A DNA stretch of 5,582 bases from contig PMDT01000069.1 in the NCBI GenBank assembly GCA_003154555.1, positions 10,905-16,486 on the forward strand, given 5' to 3'. A program made the translations under genes and the position numbers. Source of the DNA: Spirochaetaceae bacterium. Its GTDB lineage: Bacteria > Spirochaetota > Spirochaetia > SZUA-6 > Fen-1364. A model generated the notes under the pieces. The model made no database searches, had not been told where the DNA came from, and was given only the letters and a program-made list of their open reading frames with translations. Below, piece by piece: positions 1-5,582 of the stretch. Each line of letters starts with the position of its first letter. Position 1 is the stretch's first letter.

Positions 1-1588
1 CAACCGCCTTCATCAGCGCGTCCGCCGTCTCCTCGTCCAGACCTTCGGTGGGCTCGTCCAGCACATAGATCGGTGCATCCTTCAGCAGGGTGCGCGCCAG
101 GGCCACGCGTCGCGCCTCCCCGCCTGAGAGCTCGCGTCCGGTCTCACCAACGGTTGTTTCCAGTCCCTGCGGAAGCCCGGCGACGAAATCGGCGAGCTGG
201 GCAGTCTTGAGCGCATCAAGGAGCAGCGCGTCGTCACCCTGTCGATCGTCGGGCAGGGCCAGCACCAGGTTCTCCCGCAGCGACGCATGGAAGAGGTGGG
301 GCGACTGCTCCATGACCGCAAAAAGCTGCCGCGCGTCATCTCCGCGGAGCTTTGAAAGCTCCCAGGTGCTCCCCGCATCGTCGAACACCGCGATTCTGCC
401 CTTTTCGCAGTCCCGGAATCGGAGGAGCAGGCCCACGAGCGTGCTTTTGCCGACGCCTGTCGGCCCCGCAATGCCGACGCTTCCACCTGTCGGCACGTGG
501 AGGGAGAAGCCGTCCAGGATCCAGCGCTGATCGGCGGCGTAGCGGAAACCCAGCTCCGAGATGGAGAGCCCGAGCCGCGCGGAAATGTCCGGAGGCGAGG
601 CGGGGTGTGCCGGCTCGTCCGCCTGCGGCCGCGCGTCGATCAGCTCGAAAAGTCGCCGCGCGGCGGCAGCGATTTCCCCGGCGCGCTGGATGACAGCGGG
701 GAGGGGCACCACGGATTCGAATGTCGCCAGCACGAAGACCGTGAGCATCGCAAACTGCGCCCCTCCCCGGGTGCCGGCAAGCACGAGAGGCGCCGTCACG
801 AATGCTGTTGCCCAGACCGCGAGGGAGCTCGCGGCGACCAGCCCCGCCTCACCAATGCCCTGCAGGCCGGAGAGCTTTGCCTGGGCACGGTCGAGACTCC
901 TGCTGACGCGGCCCAGCCGCGCCTCTCTTTCCTGCACGGCGCCGAGGACGATCAGCTCCGCCATGCCCTGCGCCTGCTCCACGACCGAGGCGCGAAGCTC
1001 CGCGGCATATTCCACCCGCTTCCGGCCCGGCCCCGCCGCGCGCCAGCGGAGGAGCAGGGGAAGCGCCAACCCGGCAACGGCGAGGCCCGCCAGGTCGATG
1101 CCGGCGAGCCGCGGGTCGAATGACGCCAGAAATGCCACGATGCAGCAGGCGGCCAGGACGGCGACGACCGCCGGAACCACGCCGCGCAGGTAGAAGTCGT
1201 CAAGGGTGTCGACGTCCGCGCGGACCCGGCTCAGGAGGTCGCCGCTCCGATGCGCGGAAAGCTGCGCGGGGGCAAGCGGCTCGATGCGCCTGAAAAACCA
1301 CACCCGGAGCGTCGAAAGGACACGGAGCGTCGCATCATGATTCACCAAACGCTCGGCGTAACGGCCGCCCGCGCGCGCAAGCGCGAGCGCCCTCACGGCG
1401 GCCGCCGGCAGGGTGTCGTCCATGAACGCTCCGAGCGACCCGGCCACTGCCATCGAAGCGATGAACCAGCTCGACAGCGCCAGGAGCCCGAGATTGGCGA
1501 GCATGGCGAAGAGGGAAAGAAAGATGCCGGCAAGCACCAGCCGCCAGGAAGGCAGGAGGAGCTTCAGGAGCCGCAGGAGGATTTTCAC
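1..1588 (-). CDS. cydC: CydC, ABC transporter ATP-binding/permease subunit (3' end missing)
   Basis: One half of the heterodimeric inner-membrane exporter CydDC, required to assemble cytochrome bd; it has been described as exporting cysteine/glutathione and more recently as moving heme. I translated 529 codons from GTG 1588; the frame stays open to the window edge. The N-terminal half is a type IV ABC membrane domain, with hydrophobic segments near residues 16-38, 137-156, 161-182 and 250-272. It includes the CydC-typical stretch RYAERLVNHDATLR at 76-89; H84 aligns with E. coli H85, reported to bind heme. The nucleotide-binding half shows Walker A GPTGVGKST (375-383), Q-loop Q428, signature LSGGE (487-491), Walker B IYVLDE (507-512) and D-loop EGLD (515-518). 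The H-loop and C-terminus, roughly 35-50 residues by comparison with E. coli CydC, lie outside the window. The start is fixed by GGGAGG six bases upstream and by the GTGA overlap with the cydD stop, which implies translational coupling. The LSGGE signature, the order after cydD and alignment to E. coli CydC separate it from generic exporters. Confidence 0.96.
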   Translation of the reverse strand, partial: MKILLRLLKLLLPSWRLVLAGIFLSLFAMLANLGLLALSSWFIASMAVAGSLGAFMDDTLPAAAVRALALARAGGRYAERLVNHDATLRVLSTLRVWFFRRIEPLAPAQLSAHRSGDLLSRVRADVDTLDDFYLRGVVPAVVAVLAACCIVAFLASFDPRLAGIDLAGLAVAGLALPLLLRWRAAGPGRKRVEYAAELRASVVEQAQGMAELIVLGAVQEREARLGRVSRSLDRAQAKLSGLQGIGEAGLVAASSLAVWATAFVTAPLVLAGTRGGAQFAMLTVFVLATFESVVPLPAVIQRAGEIAAAARRLFELIDARPQADEPAHPASPPDISARLGLSISELGFRYAADQRWILDGFSLHVPTGGSVGIAGPTGVGKSTLVGLLLRFRDCEKGRIAVFDDAGSTWELSKLRGDDARQLFAVMEQSPHLFHASLRENLVLALPDDRQGDDALLLDALKTAQLADFVAGLPQGLETTVGETGRELSGGEARRVALARTLLKDAPIYVLDEPTEGLDEETADALMKAV

Positions 1589-3258
1589 ACCGCGCCTCCC
1601 ACCTGCCCGTCTTCCAGGACGACCAGGCGATCCATGACGCCCAGCGTGTCGGCGGTATGCGAGACGAGGATCGCGGTGCGGCCACGGACGAGCTCCCGGA
1701 TGCCTTCCCGCACCATGTCCGCGCTTTCCACGTCGAGATGGGCCGTGGGCTCGTCCAGCAGGACGAGCGATGGAGCACGCAGGAAAAGGCGCGCAAGGGC
1801 CACCCGCTGGGCCTGGCCGACGGAAAGCCCTCTCCCGCCTTCATCGAGCACGGTCCGCAGGCCGGCCGGGAGCCGGGGAAGGAACTCGTCCACGTGCGCC
1901 ATGGCGAGCGCCCGTTCGAGCTCTTTCTCCGTTGCGTCCGTCTGGCCGAGCGTGACATTCTCCCGGACGGTCCCGGCAAACAGCGTCGGATTCTGCGGGA
2001 GCCAGGCGACACGCCCGCGCCACGTCGCCATGTCCATTTCGGCGAGCGGGCGGCCATCGACCAGGATCGCCCCCTGGCGCGGCGTGGCAAGACCGAGGAG
2101 AAGCATGAGCAGCGTCGACTTGCCGGCGCCGCTTCCGCCCGCCAGCGCCAGGTGCTCGCACGGCGCGACGGCGAGGTTGAGGCCGGAGAGAAGAGGCGCC
2201 GCGTTGTAGGAAAAATGAACGTCGCGAAAGGCGATTGCCGCCGGTGCTGCCGCCGCCATGGTGGGCCTCACCTGCGCGATGGCGTCGGACGTCTGCTCGG
2301 CGACCGCCGTTTCCAGGAACGCGCGGATCTGCTCGGCCGCGCTTACGGCCTCCATCCGGGCGTGGTAGAAAGTGCCCAGCACGCGCAGCGTGAGGAAGTA
2401 CTCCGGGGCGATGAGGAGGATGAAGTATGCAGGTCGGAACCCCATGGTGCCATGCAGGAGTCGAACGCCCGAGATCACCGCGACGATGGCGATGCTCACC
2501 GCGGAGATCAGCTCCAGCATGAAAGAGGAGAGGAAGGCGACGCGCAGCACGGACAGCGTGAGCTTTCGATACTCGTCGGAGGTGCGGGCGATCTCCCGCG
2601 CCTCGCGGGCAGCGGCGCCGAACATGCGCACGGTGGCCAGCCCCTGGAGCACGTCGAGGAAGCGCCCGCTCATCAGTGCGAGCTTCCCCCAGAGCCGCCG
2701 GTTGCGCTCGTGCGCCTCATCACCGATGACGATCATGGAGAGCGGCAGGAACACCGCGGTGAGGACGAGCACGAGCCCGGAAATCCAGTCCAGGGGGAAG
2801 ACGACGGCGAGGATCGTGAAGGGAAGCAGCGAAGCGATGGCGCGCTGGGGGAGGTAGCGGGCGTAGTAGGATTCCAGCGCCTCCACGGCGTCCACCGTCA
2901 CGTGGGCGATCTCCCCGGCGCGCATGCCGGCGAGTGCCAGCGGACCGATGCGCCGGATCTGCTCGACGCACGCGGCGCGCAGGCCCTGCTTGACTCCGGA
3001 GGCGCAGGCATACCCGGCGCGCTTCGTCGCCCCGCCCAGCGCCGCGCGTGCCGCAATGACGGCAAGCGCCGCCACGAAGAGCGGCAGGACGCCCGCTAGC
3101 GGGCTGTGGCCGAAGATGACGCGGTTGCCGACCTCCGCCAGGAGCCCGGTCTGCACGATGAGAAGGATGCCGGCCGCCTCGCCGAGTGCGACCGTGAGGG
3201 CAAGCCGCGATCGCGCGGGTGCGCCCTGCTTTCGGAGCCAGCCTGGAGTGCTCGTCAT
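1585..3258 (-). CDS. cydD: CydD, ABC transporter ATP-binding/permease subunit
   Basis: Partner of CydC in the bd-assembly exporter of the inner membrane. From ATG 3258 it encodes 557 residues; a GTG at 3267 would add three. I prefer the ATG because neither start has a Shine-Dalgarno sequence and an in-frame TAG lies about 30 bases before the GTG. Six hydrophobic segments fall near residues 19-41, 54-74, 140-158, 159-178, 240-265 and 274-295. CydD hallmarks are YYARYLPQ (131-138), AFLSSFMLE (241-249) and LGTFYHA (294-300), all close to E. coli CydD. The ATPase domain is complete: Walker A GGSGAGKST (374-382), Q-loop Q422, signature LSVGQ (478-482), Walker B LVLLDE (498-503, catalytic E503), D-loop AHLD (506-509) and H-loop H534. 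The LSVGQ signature is the usual CydD form, paired with LSGGE in CydC. The protein stops right after the last beta strand (VLEDGQVGGAV) and lacks the roughly 25-30 residue tail seen in E. coli CydD. It is the first gene of the minus-strand cydDC unit. Confidence 0.96.
   Translation of the reverse strand: MTSTPGWLRKQGAPARSRLALTVALGEAAGILLIVQTGLLAEVGNRVIFGHSPLAGVLPLFVAALAVIAARAALGGATKRAGYACASGVKQGLRAACVEQIRRIGPLALAGMRAGEIAHVTVDAVEALESYYARYLPQRAIASLLPFTILAVVFPLDWISGLVLVLTAVFLPLSMIVIGDEAHERNRRLWGKLALMSGRFLDVLQGLATVRMFGAAAREAREIARTSDEYRKLTLSVLRVAFLSSFMLELISAVSIAIVAVISGVRLLHGTMGFRPAYFILLIAPEYFLTLRVLGTFYHARMEAVSAAEQIRAFLETAVAEQTSDAIAQVRPTMAAAAPAAIAFRDVHFSYNAAPLLSGLNLAVAPCEHLALAGGSGAGKSTLLMLLLGLATPRQGAILVDGRPLAEMDMATWRGRVAWLPQNPTLFAGTVRENVTLGQTDATEKELERALAMAHVDEFLPRLPAGLRTVLDEGGRGLSVGQAQRVALARLFLRAPSLVLLDEPTAHLDVESADMVREGIRELVRGRTAILVSHTADTLGVMDRLVVLEDGQVGGAV
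1595..1600 (-). promoter_or_regulatory. Ribosome binding site of cydC inside the end of cydD
   Basis: GGGAGG on the minus strand lies six bases before the cydC GTG at 1588. It is embedded in the last codons of cydD (Val-Gly-Gly-Ala-Val). Together with the GTGA stop/start overlap it decides the cydC start and supports coupled translation of the two exporter subunits. Confidence 0.8.
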
Positions 3259-3273
3259 CGCGAGCACGAATGT

Positions 3274-3321
3274 ACACGGCAGGTGTGACGCCGGCTACAG
3301 TTGATCCGACCCGTGCCGTGT
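3274..3321. repeat. 8-bp inverted repeat in the cydD/cydA divergent region
   Basis: ACACGGCA at 3274-3281 is matched by its exact reverse complement TGCCGTGT at 3314-3321, with arm centres 40 bp apart. The right arm ends just before the proposed cydA -10 box, and the left arm lies close to the cydD start. The pair could be operator half-sites for a regulator acting on both genes, or chance in GC-rich DNA. The repeat itself is certain; the function is inferred. Confidence 0.35.
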
Positions 3322-3334
3322 GATACCATCTGCA
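3284..3334 (+). promoter_or_regulatory. Two CRP/FNR-like half-palindromes, 35 bp apart
   Basis: TGTGA-N6-CTACA at 3284-3299 and TGTGA-N6-CTGCA at 3319-3334 are imperfect direct copies of each other. Each has a perfect CRP-type left half (TGTGA) and a degenerate right half compared with TCACA. The first is centred at 3291.5, about 44 bp before the expected cydA start point, near the usual class II activator position. The second covers the -10 box, where binding would repress. CRP/FNR-family control of cyd operons is well known in other bacteria; its action here is inference. Confidence 0.25.
3301..3329 (+). promoter_or_regulatory. Predicted sigma70-type promoter of cydAB
   Basis: The -35 box is TTGATC (3301-3306, 4 of 6 to consensus). 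A 17-base spacer leads to -10 TACCAT (3324-3329, 4 of 6), and TG at 3321-3322 makes an extended -10. Transcription would start near 3336, leaving a leader of about 26 bases that holds the cydA ribosome binding site. A transcript starting there excludes the upstream in-frame GTG at 3320 and supports the ATG at 3362. Confidence 0.55.
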
Positions 3335-3352
3335 TCCCGCGCAAGTCTGGAA

Positions 3353-3358
3353 GGGAGG
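3353..3358 (+). promoter_or_regulatory. Ribosome binding site of cydA
   Basis: GGGAGG, preceded by AA, stands three bases before ATG 3362. This is closer than the usual five to nine bases, but it is the only purine-rich stretch nearby. It favours this ATG over the GTG at 3320, which has no such sequence. Confidence 0.7.
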
Positions 3359-3361
3359 CAT

Positions 3362-4669
3362 ATGAGCGTCGTCGCACTCTCACGCATCCAGTTCGCCACG
3401 GTGGTCCTCTTCCATTTTCTTTTCGTTCCCCTCACCCTCGGACTGTCCGTCCTGGTCGCCTACATGGAGACGCGCTACGCGCGCACCGGCGACGAGACCT
3501 TCCTCAAGATGGCGAAATACTGGAGCAGGCTCCTGCTGGTGAACTTCGCCGTCGGCATTGTCACCGGCATCACGCTGGAGTTCCAGTTCGGCATGAACTG
3601 GGCGGAGTACGCGAAGTTCGTCGGCGACATCTTCGGCGCCCCGCTTGCCATCGAGGCAACCGTTGCCTTCTTCCTGGAGTCAACATTCATCGGCCTGTGG
3701 ATGTTCAGCTGGAAGCGCGTCTCCAAGGGCGTGCATGCGGCGATCATGTGGGTGGTCGCCTTTGCGAGCACGCTGTCCGCGCTGTGGATCCTCATTGCAA
3801 ACGGCTGGATGCAGAAACCGAAAGGATACGCGATCGAAGGTGGCAAGGCGGTGCTCACCAACTTCTGGGCGCTGCTTGGCAATCCCTACGCGTGGATCAA
3901 GTTCTTCCATACCATCATGGCTGCCTACACGCTCTCCGCCTTCTTCGTCATGGGCATCGCCGCGATTCAGCTCCTGAGGGGCCGCAAGGACGAGATGTTC
4001 AAGAGGTCCTTCCGCATCGGGGCGACGCTCGCCATCGTCACATCCATCGGCATCATTTTTGCCGGCGACATGTCAGGTCTGCAGGTGGCGAAGAACCAGC
4101 CGACAAAGCTTGCCGCGATGGAGGCGCAGTGGGAAACGGAGGAAGGTGCGCCTTTCTACCTCCTGCAGCTCCCCCGACCCGACGGGGATGAAAACAGCGT
4201 GCAGGCACTTGGCATCCCCAAGGGTCTCAGCACCCTCGCGTACCACGACCCCGGGGCGACCATCAAGGGGCTCAATGATTTCCCGGCCGCTGACAGGCCG
4301 CCTGTCTTCGTGACATTCGTCGCTTTCCGTCTCATGGTCGGCCTGGGCTTCCTGTTCGTGCTCCTTGCGCTGATTGCCGTGATCCTTTCCTGGATGAAGA
4401 AGCTTGACACCTACCGCTGGTTTCTCTGGGTCATGGCAGTGGCCATCATCCTGCCCTATCTCGCCTGCGAGCTGGGGTGGATCGTCGCGGAGATCGGCCG
4501 GCAGCCCTGGATCGTCTACGGCCTGCTGCGGACGCAGGACGCCATCTCCCGCAATCTCACCGCGGGCGACGTGCTGGGGTCGTTGATCGTCTTCATCCTC
4601 ATCTACGGTGTGATGGCGGTCGTCGACGTATTCCTCCTGAAGAAATACGCCAACACCACCGAGGACTGA
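3362..4669 (+). CDS. cydA: CydA, cytochrome bd quinol oxidase subunit I
   Basis: The catalytic, heme-carrying subunit of cytochrome bd, a membrane quinol:O2 oxidoreductase. It encodes 435 residues from ATG 3362; the start agrees with the N-terminus of known CydA proteins (LSRIQFATVVLFHFLFVP). Ligands and channel residues seen: H18 (E. coli H19, axial ligand of a high-spin heme), H183 and M325 (E. coli H186 and M393, heme b558), E377 just before IGRQPW (E. coli E445, the other high-spin heme), E98 and E106 (E. coli E99 and E107, proton path) and R323. Quinol-loop residues K249 and E254 match E. coli K252 and E257, within TKLAAMEAQWETE. About nine membrane segments are apparent. The length is well below E. 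coli (522); the missing part is the C-terminal half of the Q-loop, so this is the short-Q-loop type found in Geobacillus and many other bacteria. The GRQPW motif, the conserved Q-loop start and the adjacent cydDC favour a classical bd-type enzyme over a cyanide-insensitive CioA, though heme content cannot be read from sequence. It is followed after 12 bases by cydB in one operon. Confidence 0.98.
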   Translation: MSVVALSRIQFATVVLFHFLFVPLTLGLSVLVAYMETRYARTGDETFLKMAKYWSRLLLVNFAVGIVTGITLEFQFGMNWAEYAKFVGDIFGAPLAIEATVAFFLESTFIGLWMFSWKRVSKGVHAAIMWVVAFASTLSALWILIANGWMQKPKGYAIEGGKAVLTNFWALLGNPYAWIKFFHTIMAAYTLSAFFVMGIAAIQLLRGRKDEMFKRSFRIGATLAIVTSIGIIFAGDMSGLQVAKNQPTKLAAMEAQWETEEGAPFYLLQLPRPDGDENSVQALGIPKGLSTLAYHDPGATIKGLNDFPAADRPPVFVTFVAFRLMVGLGFLFVLLALIAVILSWMKKLDTYRWFLWVMAVAIILPYLACELGWIVAEIGRQPWIVYGLLRTQDAISRNLTAGDVLGSLIVFILIYGVMAVVDVFLLKKYANTTED

Positions 4670-4670
4670 A

Positions 4671-4676
4671 AGGAGG
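4671..4676 (+). promoter_or_regulatory. Ribosome binding site of cydB
   Basis: AGGAGG, within a longer AAAGGAGG that begins on the last base of the cydA stop codon, lies five bases before ATG 4682. It is the strongest Shine-Dalgarno match in the window and sets the cydB start. No terminator or promoter fits in the 12-base gap, so cydA and cydB share a transcript. Confidence 0.85.
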
Positions 4677-4681
4677 CACCG

Positions 4682-5582
4682 ATGGCACTGCAGACACTAT
4701 GGTTCGTGCTCTGGGGCCTCCTGTGGGCCGTGTACTTCATGCTCGACGGTTTCGATTTCGGCGCCGGCATGCTGCGCCCATTCCTCTCACGGGAGGAAAA
4801 AGATCGGCGCGTGATGCTCAATGCCATTGGACCGGTGTGGAATGGCAACGAGGTGTGGCTCATCACGGCGGGAGGCGCGACATTCGCGGCCTTCCCCGGC
4901 ACCTATGCGTCGATGTTCAGTTTCCTCTACCTGCCCATGTTCCTGATACTCGTGTCGCTCATCGTCCGGGGTGTGTCCATTGAATACCGTGAGAGGCACG
5001 ACAGCCCGCGCTGGCGTGCGGCGTGGGACGTGGCACTCTGCATCACGAGCTTCACCGCCCCGCTCGTTCTCGGCCTTGGCTTCGGCAATATCTTCGAAGG
5101 GCTGCGCTTCGACGCCGGCGGCTACCACGGCACATTCGGGCAGCTGTTCAATCCATACGGACTTCTCACTGCCGTGCTGTTCGTCATGCTTTTTCTCCAG
5201 CACGGCGCCCTGTGGCTGACGCACAAGACGGGGGATGAGCTGAGCGCAAAGAGCGCGAAGACCGCAGGCGTGCTGTGGTATCTAGTCCTGCTCGTGGCCG
5301 CGGCATTCCTGGTGCTGACGGGATTCTCCACTCACCTCTACGACAACTACCTGTCGCATCCGGGCTGGATCGTCGTGCCGGTCCTGGCCGTTGCCGCCCT
5401 TGTCGGCGTGAAGGTCTTTCATGCCCGATCCCGGACCCTGGCCGCGTTCCTCTGCTCCTGCGCGACAATTGTGCTGGTGATCGGCACGGGGCTCGTGGGG
5501 CTTTTCCCCAACCTCATCCCGTCGCGCCTGGACGCGGCGGCGAACCTGACGATCACCAACAGCTCCTCGGGACCCTACACGC
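4682..5582 (+). CDS. cydB: CydB, cytochrome bd quinol oxidase subunit II (3' end missing)
   Basis: The second large subunit of cytochrome bd; it packs against CydA and helps form the proton path to the O2 site. I translated 300 codons from ATG 4682 to the window edge with no stop. Family landmarks: LDGFDFGAGM (21-30, with D25 matching E. coli D29), GPVWNGNEVWLITAGGATF (50-68), FPGTYASMFSFLYLPM (71-86), RWRAAWD (110-116), GLGFGNIFEGL (131-141), LFNPYGLL (155-162) and near the end GLFPNLIPS (273-281) followed by LTITNSSSGPYT (289-300). Hydrophobic segments lie near 5-22, 56-74, 79-97, 117-136, 158-178, 197-215, 228-246 and 253-275; a ninth would follow outside. The loop between the sixth and seventh segments is much shorter than in E. 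coli, so the full protein is probably about 335-345 residues. Residue 54 is Asn (codon at 4841-4843), where E. coli has the proton-channel residue D58. A small CydX-type subunit, if present, would lie beyond the right edge. Confidence 0.97.
   Translation, partial: MALQTLWFVLWGLLWAVYFMLDGFDFGAGMLRPFLSREEKDRRVMLNAIGPVWNGNEVWLITAGGATFAAFPGTYASMFSFLYLPMFLILVSLIVRGVSIEYRERHDSPRWRAAWDVALCITSFTAPLVLGLGFGNIFEGLRFDAGGYHGTFGQLFNPYGLLTAVLFVMLFLQHGALWLTHKTGDELSAKSAKTAGVLWYLVLLVAAAFLVLTGFSTHLYDNYLSHPGWIVVPVLAVAALVGVKVFHARSRTLAAFLCSCATIVLVIGTGLVGLFPNLIPSRLDAAANLTITNSSSGPYT

Noticed and set aside
1501..1588. Purine-rich run with repeated CAGGAG/GCAGGAGG
   Set aside because: These are Leu codons (CTC/CTG) of the leucine-rich CydC N-terminus read on the opposite strand, not a tandem repeat or regulatory element.
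1585..1588. Possible frameshift at the cydD-cydC junction, given the short CydD tail
   Set aside because: cydC begins at once with a normal CydC N-terminus, a well-placed ribosome binding site and a standard GTGA overlap; no remnant of a CydD tail is seen in another frame.
1250..2209. Open frame of 319 codons on the plus strand spanning the cydC-cydD junction
   Set aside because: It runs antisense to both exporter genes, has a low-complexity Arg/Ser/Pro-rich product and no ribosome binding site; it is an artefact of composition.
1657..3099. Long open frame of 480 codons on the plus strand opposite cydD
   Set aside because: It lies antisense to a gene with every CydD motif. Its product is rich in Arg, Gly, His and Glu with no recognisable domain, as expected for a shadow frame in GC-rich DNA.
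3301..3314. FNR box suggested by TTGAT at 3301-3305
   Set aside because: After the four-base spacer the sequence is CCCGT rather than ATCAA, so only one half-site is present; TTGATC is better explained as the -35 box.
3320..3361. Upstream in-frame GTG start giving CydA 14 extra residues
   Set aside because: The GTG overlaps the predicted -10 region and has no ribosome binding site. The ATG at 3362 has GGGAGG and matches the usual CydA N-terminus.

Overview
The window carries a canonical cytochrome bd locus in a divergent layout. One arm, on the minus strand, encodes the heterodimeric ABC exporter CydDC, which is needed to assemble the oxidase. The other arm, on the plus strand, encodes the two large oxidase subunits CydA and CydB. 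The DNA is GC-rich by eye, with strong third-position G/C preference and some GTG starts. This suggests a GC-rich, probably Gram-negative bacterium that respires under low oxygen. The taxon cannot be fixed from the sequence alone.

Layout: positions 1-1588 (minus) hold cydC, cut at its 3' end by the window edge just after the Walker B and D-loop. Positions 1585-3258 (minus) hold cydD, whose stop codon overlaps the GTG start of cydC by four bases (GTGA). Positions 3259-3361 are the only intergenic stretch. It carries a good sigma70-type promoter with an extended -10 for cydA, an 8-bp inverted repeat, and two CRP/FNR-like half-palindromic sites 35 bp apart. Positions 3362-4669 (plus) hold cydA, and 4682-5582 (plus) hold cydB, cut by the right edge. 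Every base outside the 103-bp divergent region and the 12-bp cydA-cydB gap is coding.

How it works together: CydA and CydB form the membrane quinol:O2 oxidoreductase. It oxidises quinol at the periplasmic Q-loop of CydA and reduces O2 at a di-heme (b595/d) site, and CydB contributes to the proton path. CydC and CydD form an inner-membrane ABC transporter required for heme insertion and redox poise during bd assembly. Shared control from the divergent region would coordinate oxidase and assembly factor.

No new biological system is evident. Points worth a second look are an Asp-to-Asn change in the CydB WDGN motif, a compact 435-residue CydA with a short Q-loop, a CydD that ends abruptly at the cydC start without the usual C-terminal tail, the lack of a ribosome binding site before cydD, and the repeat structure in the divergent promoter region.
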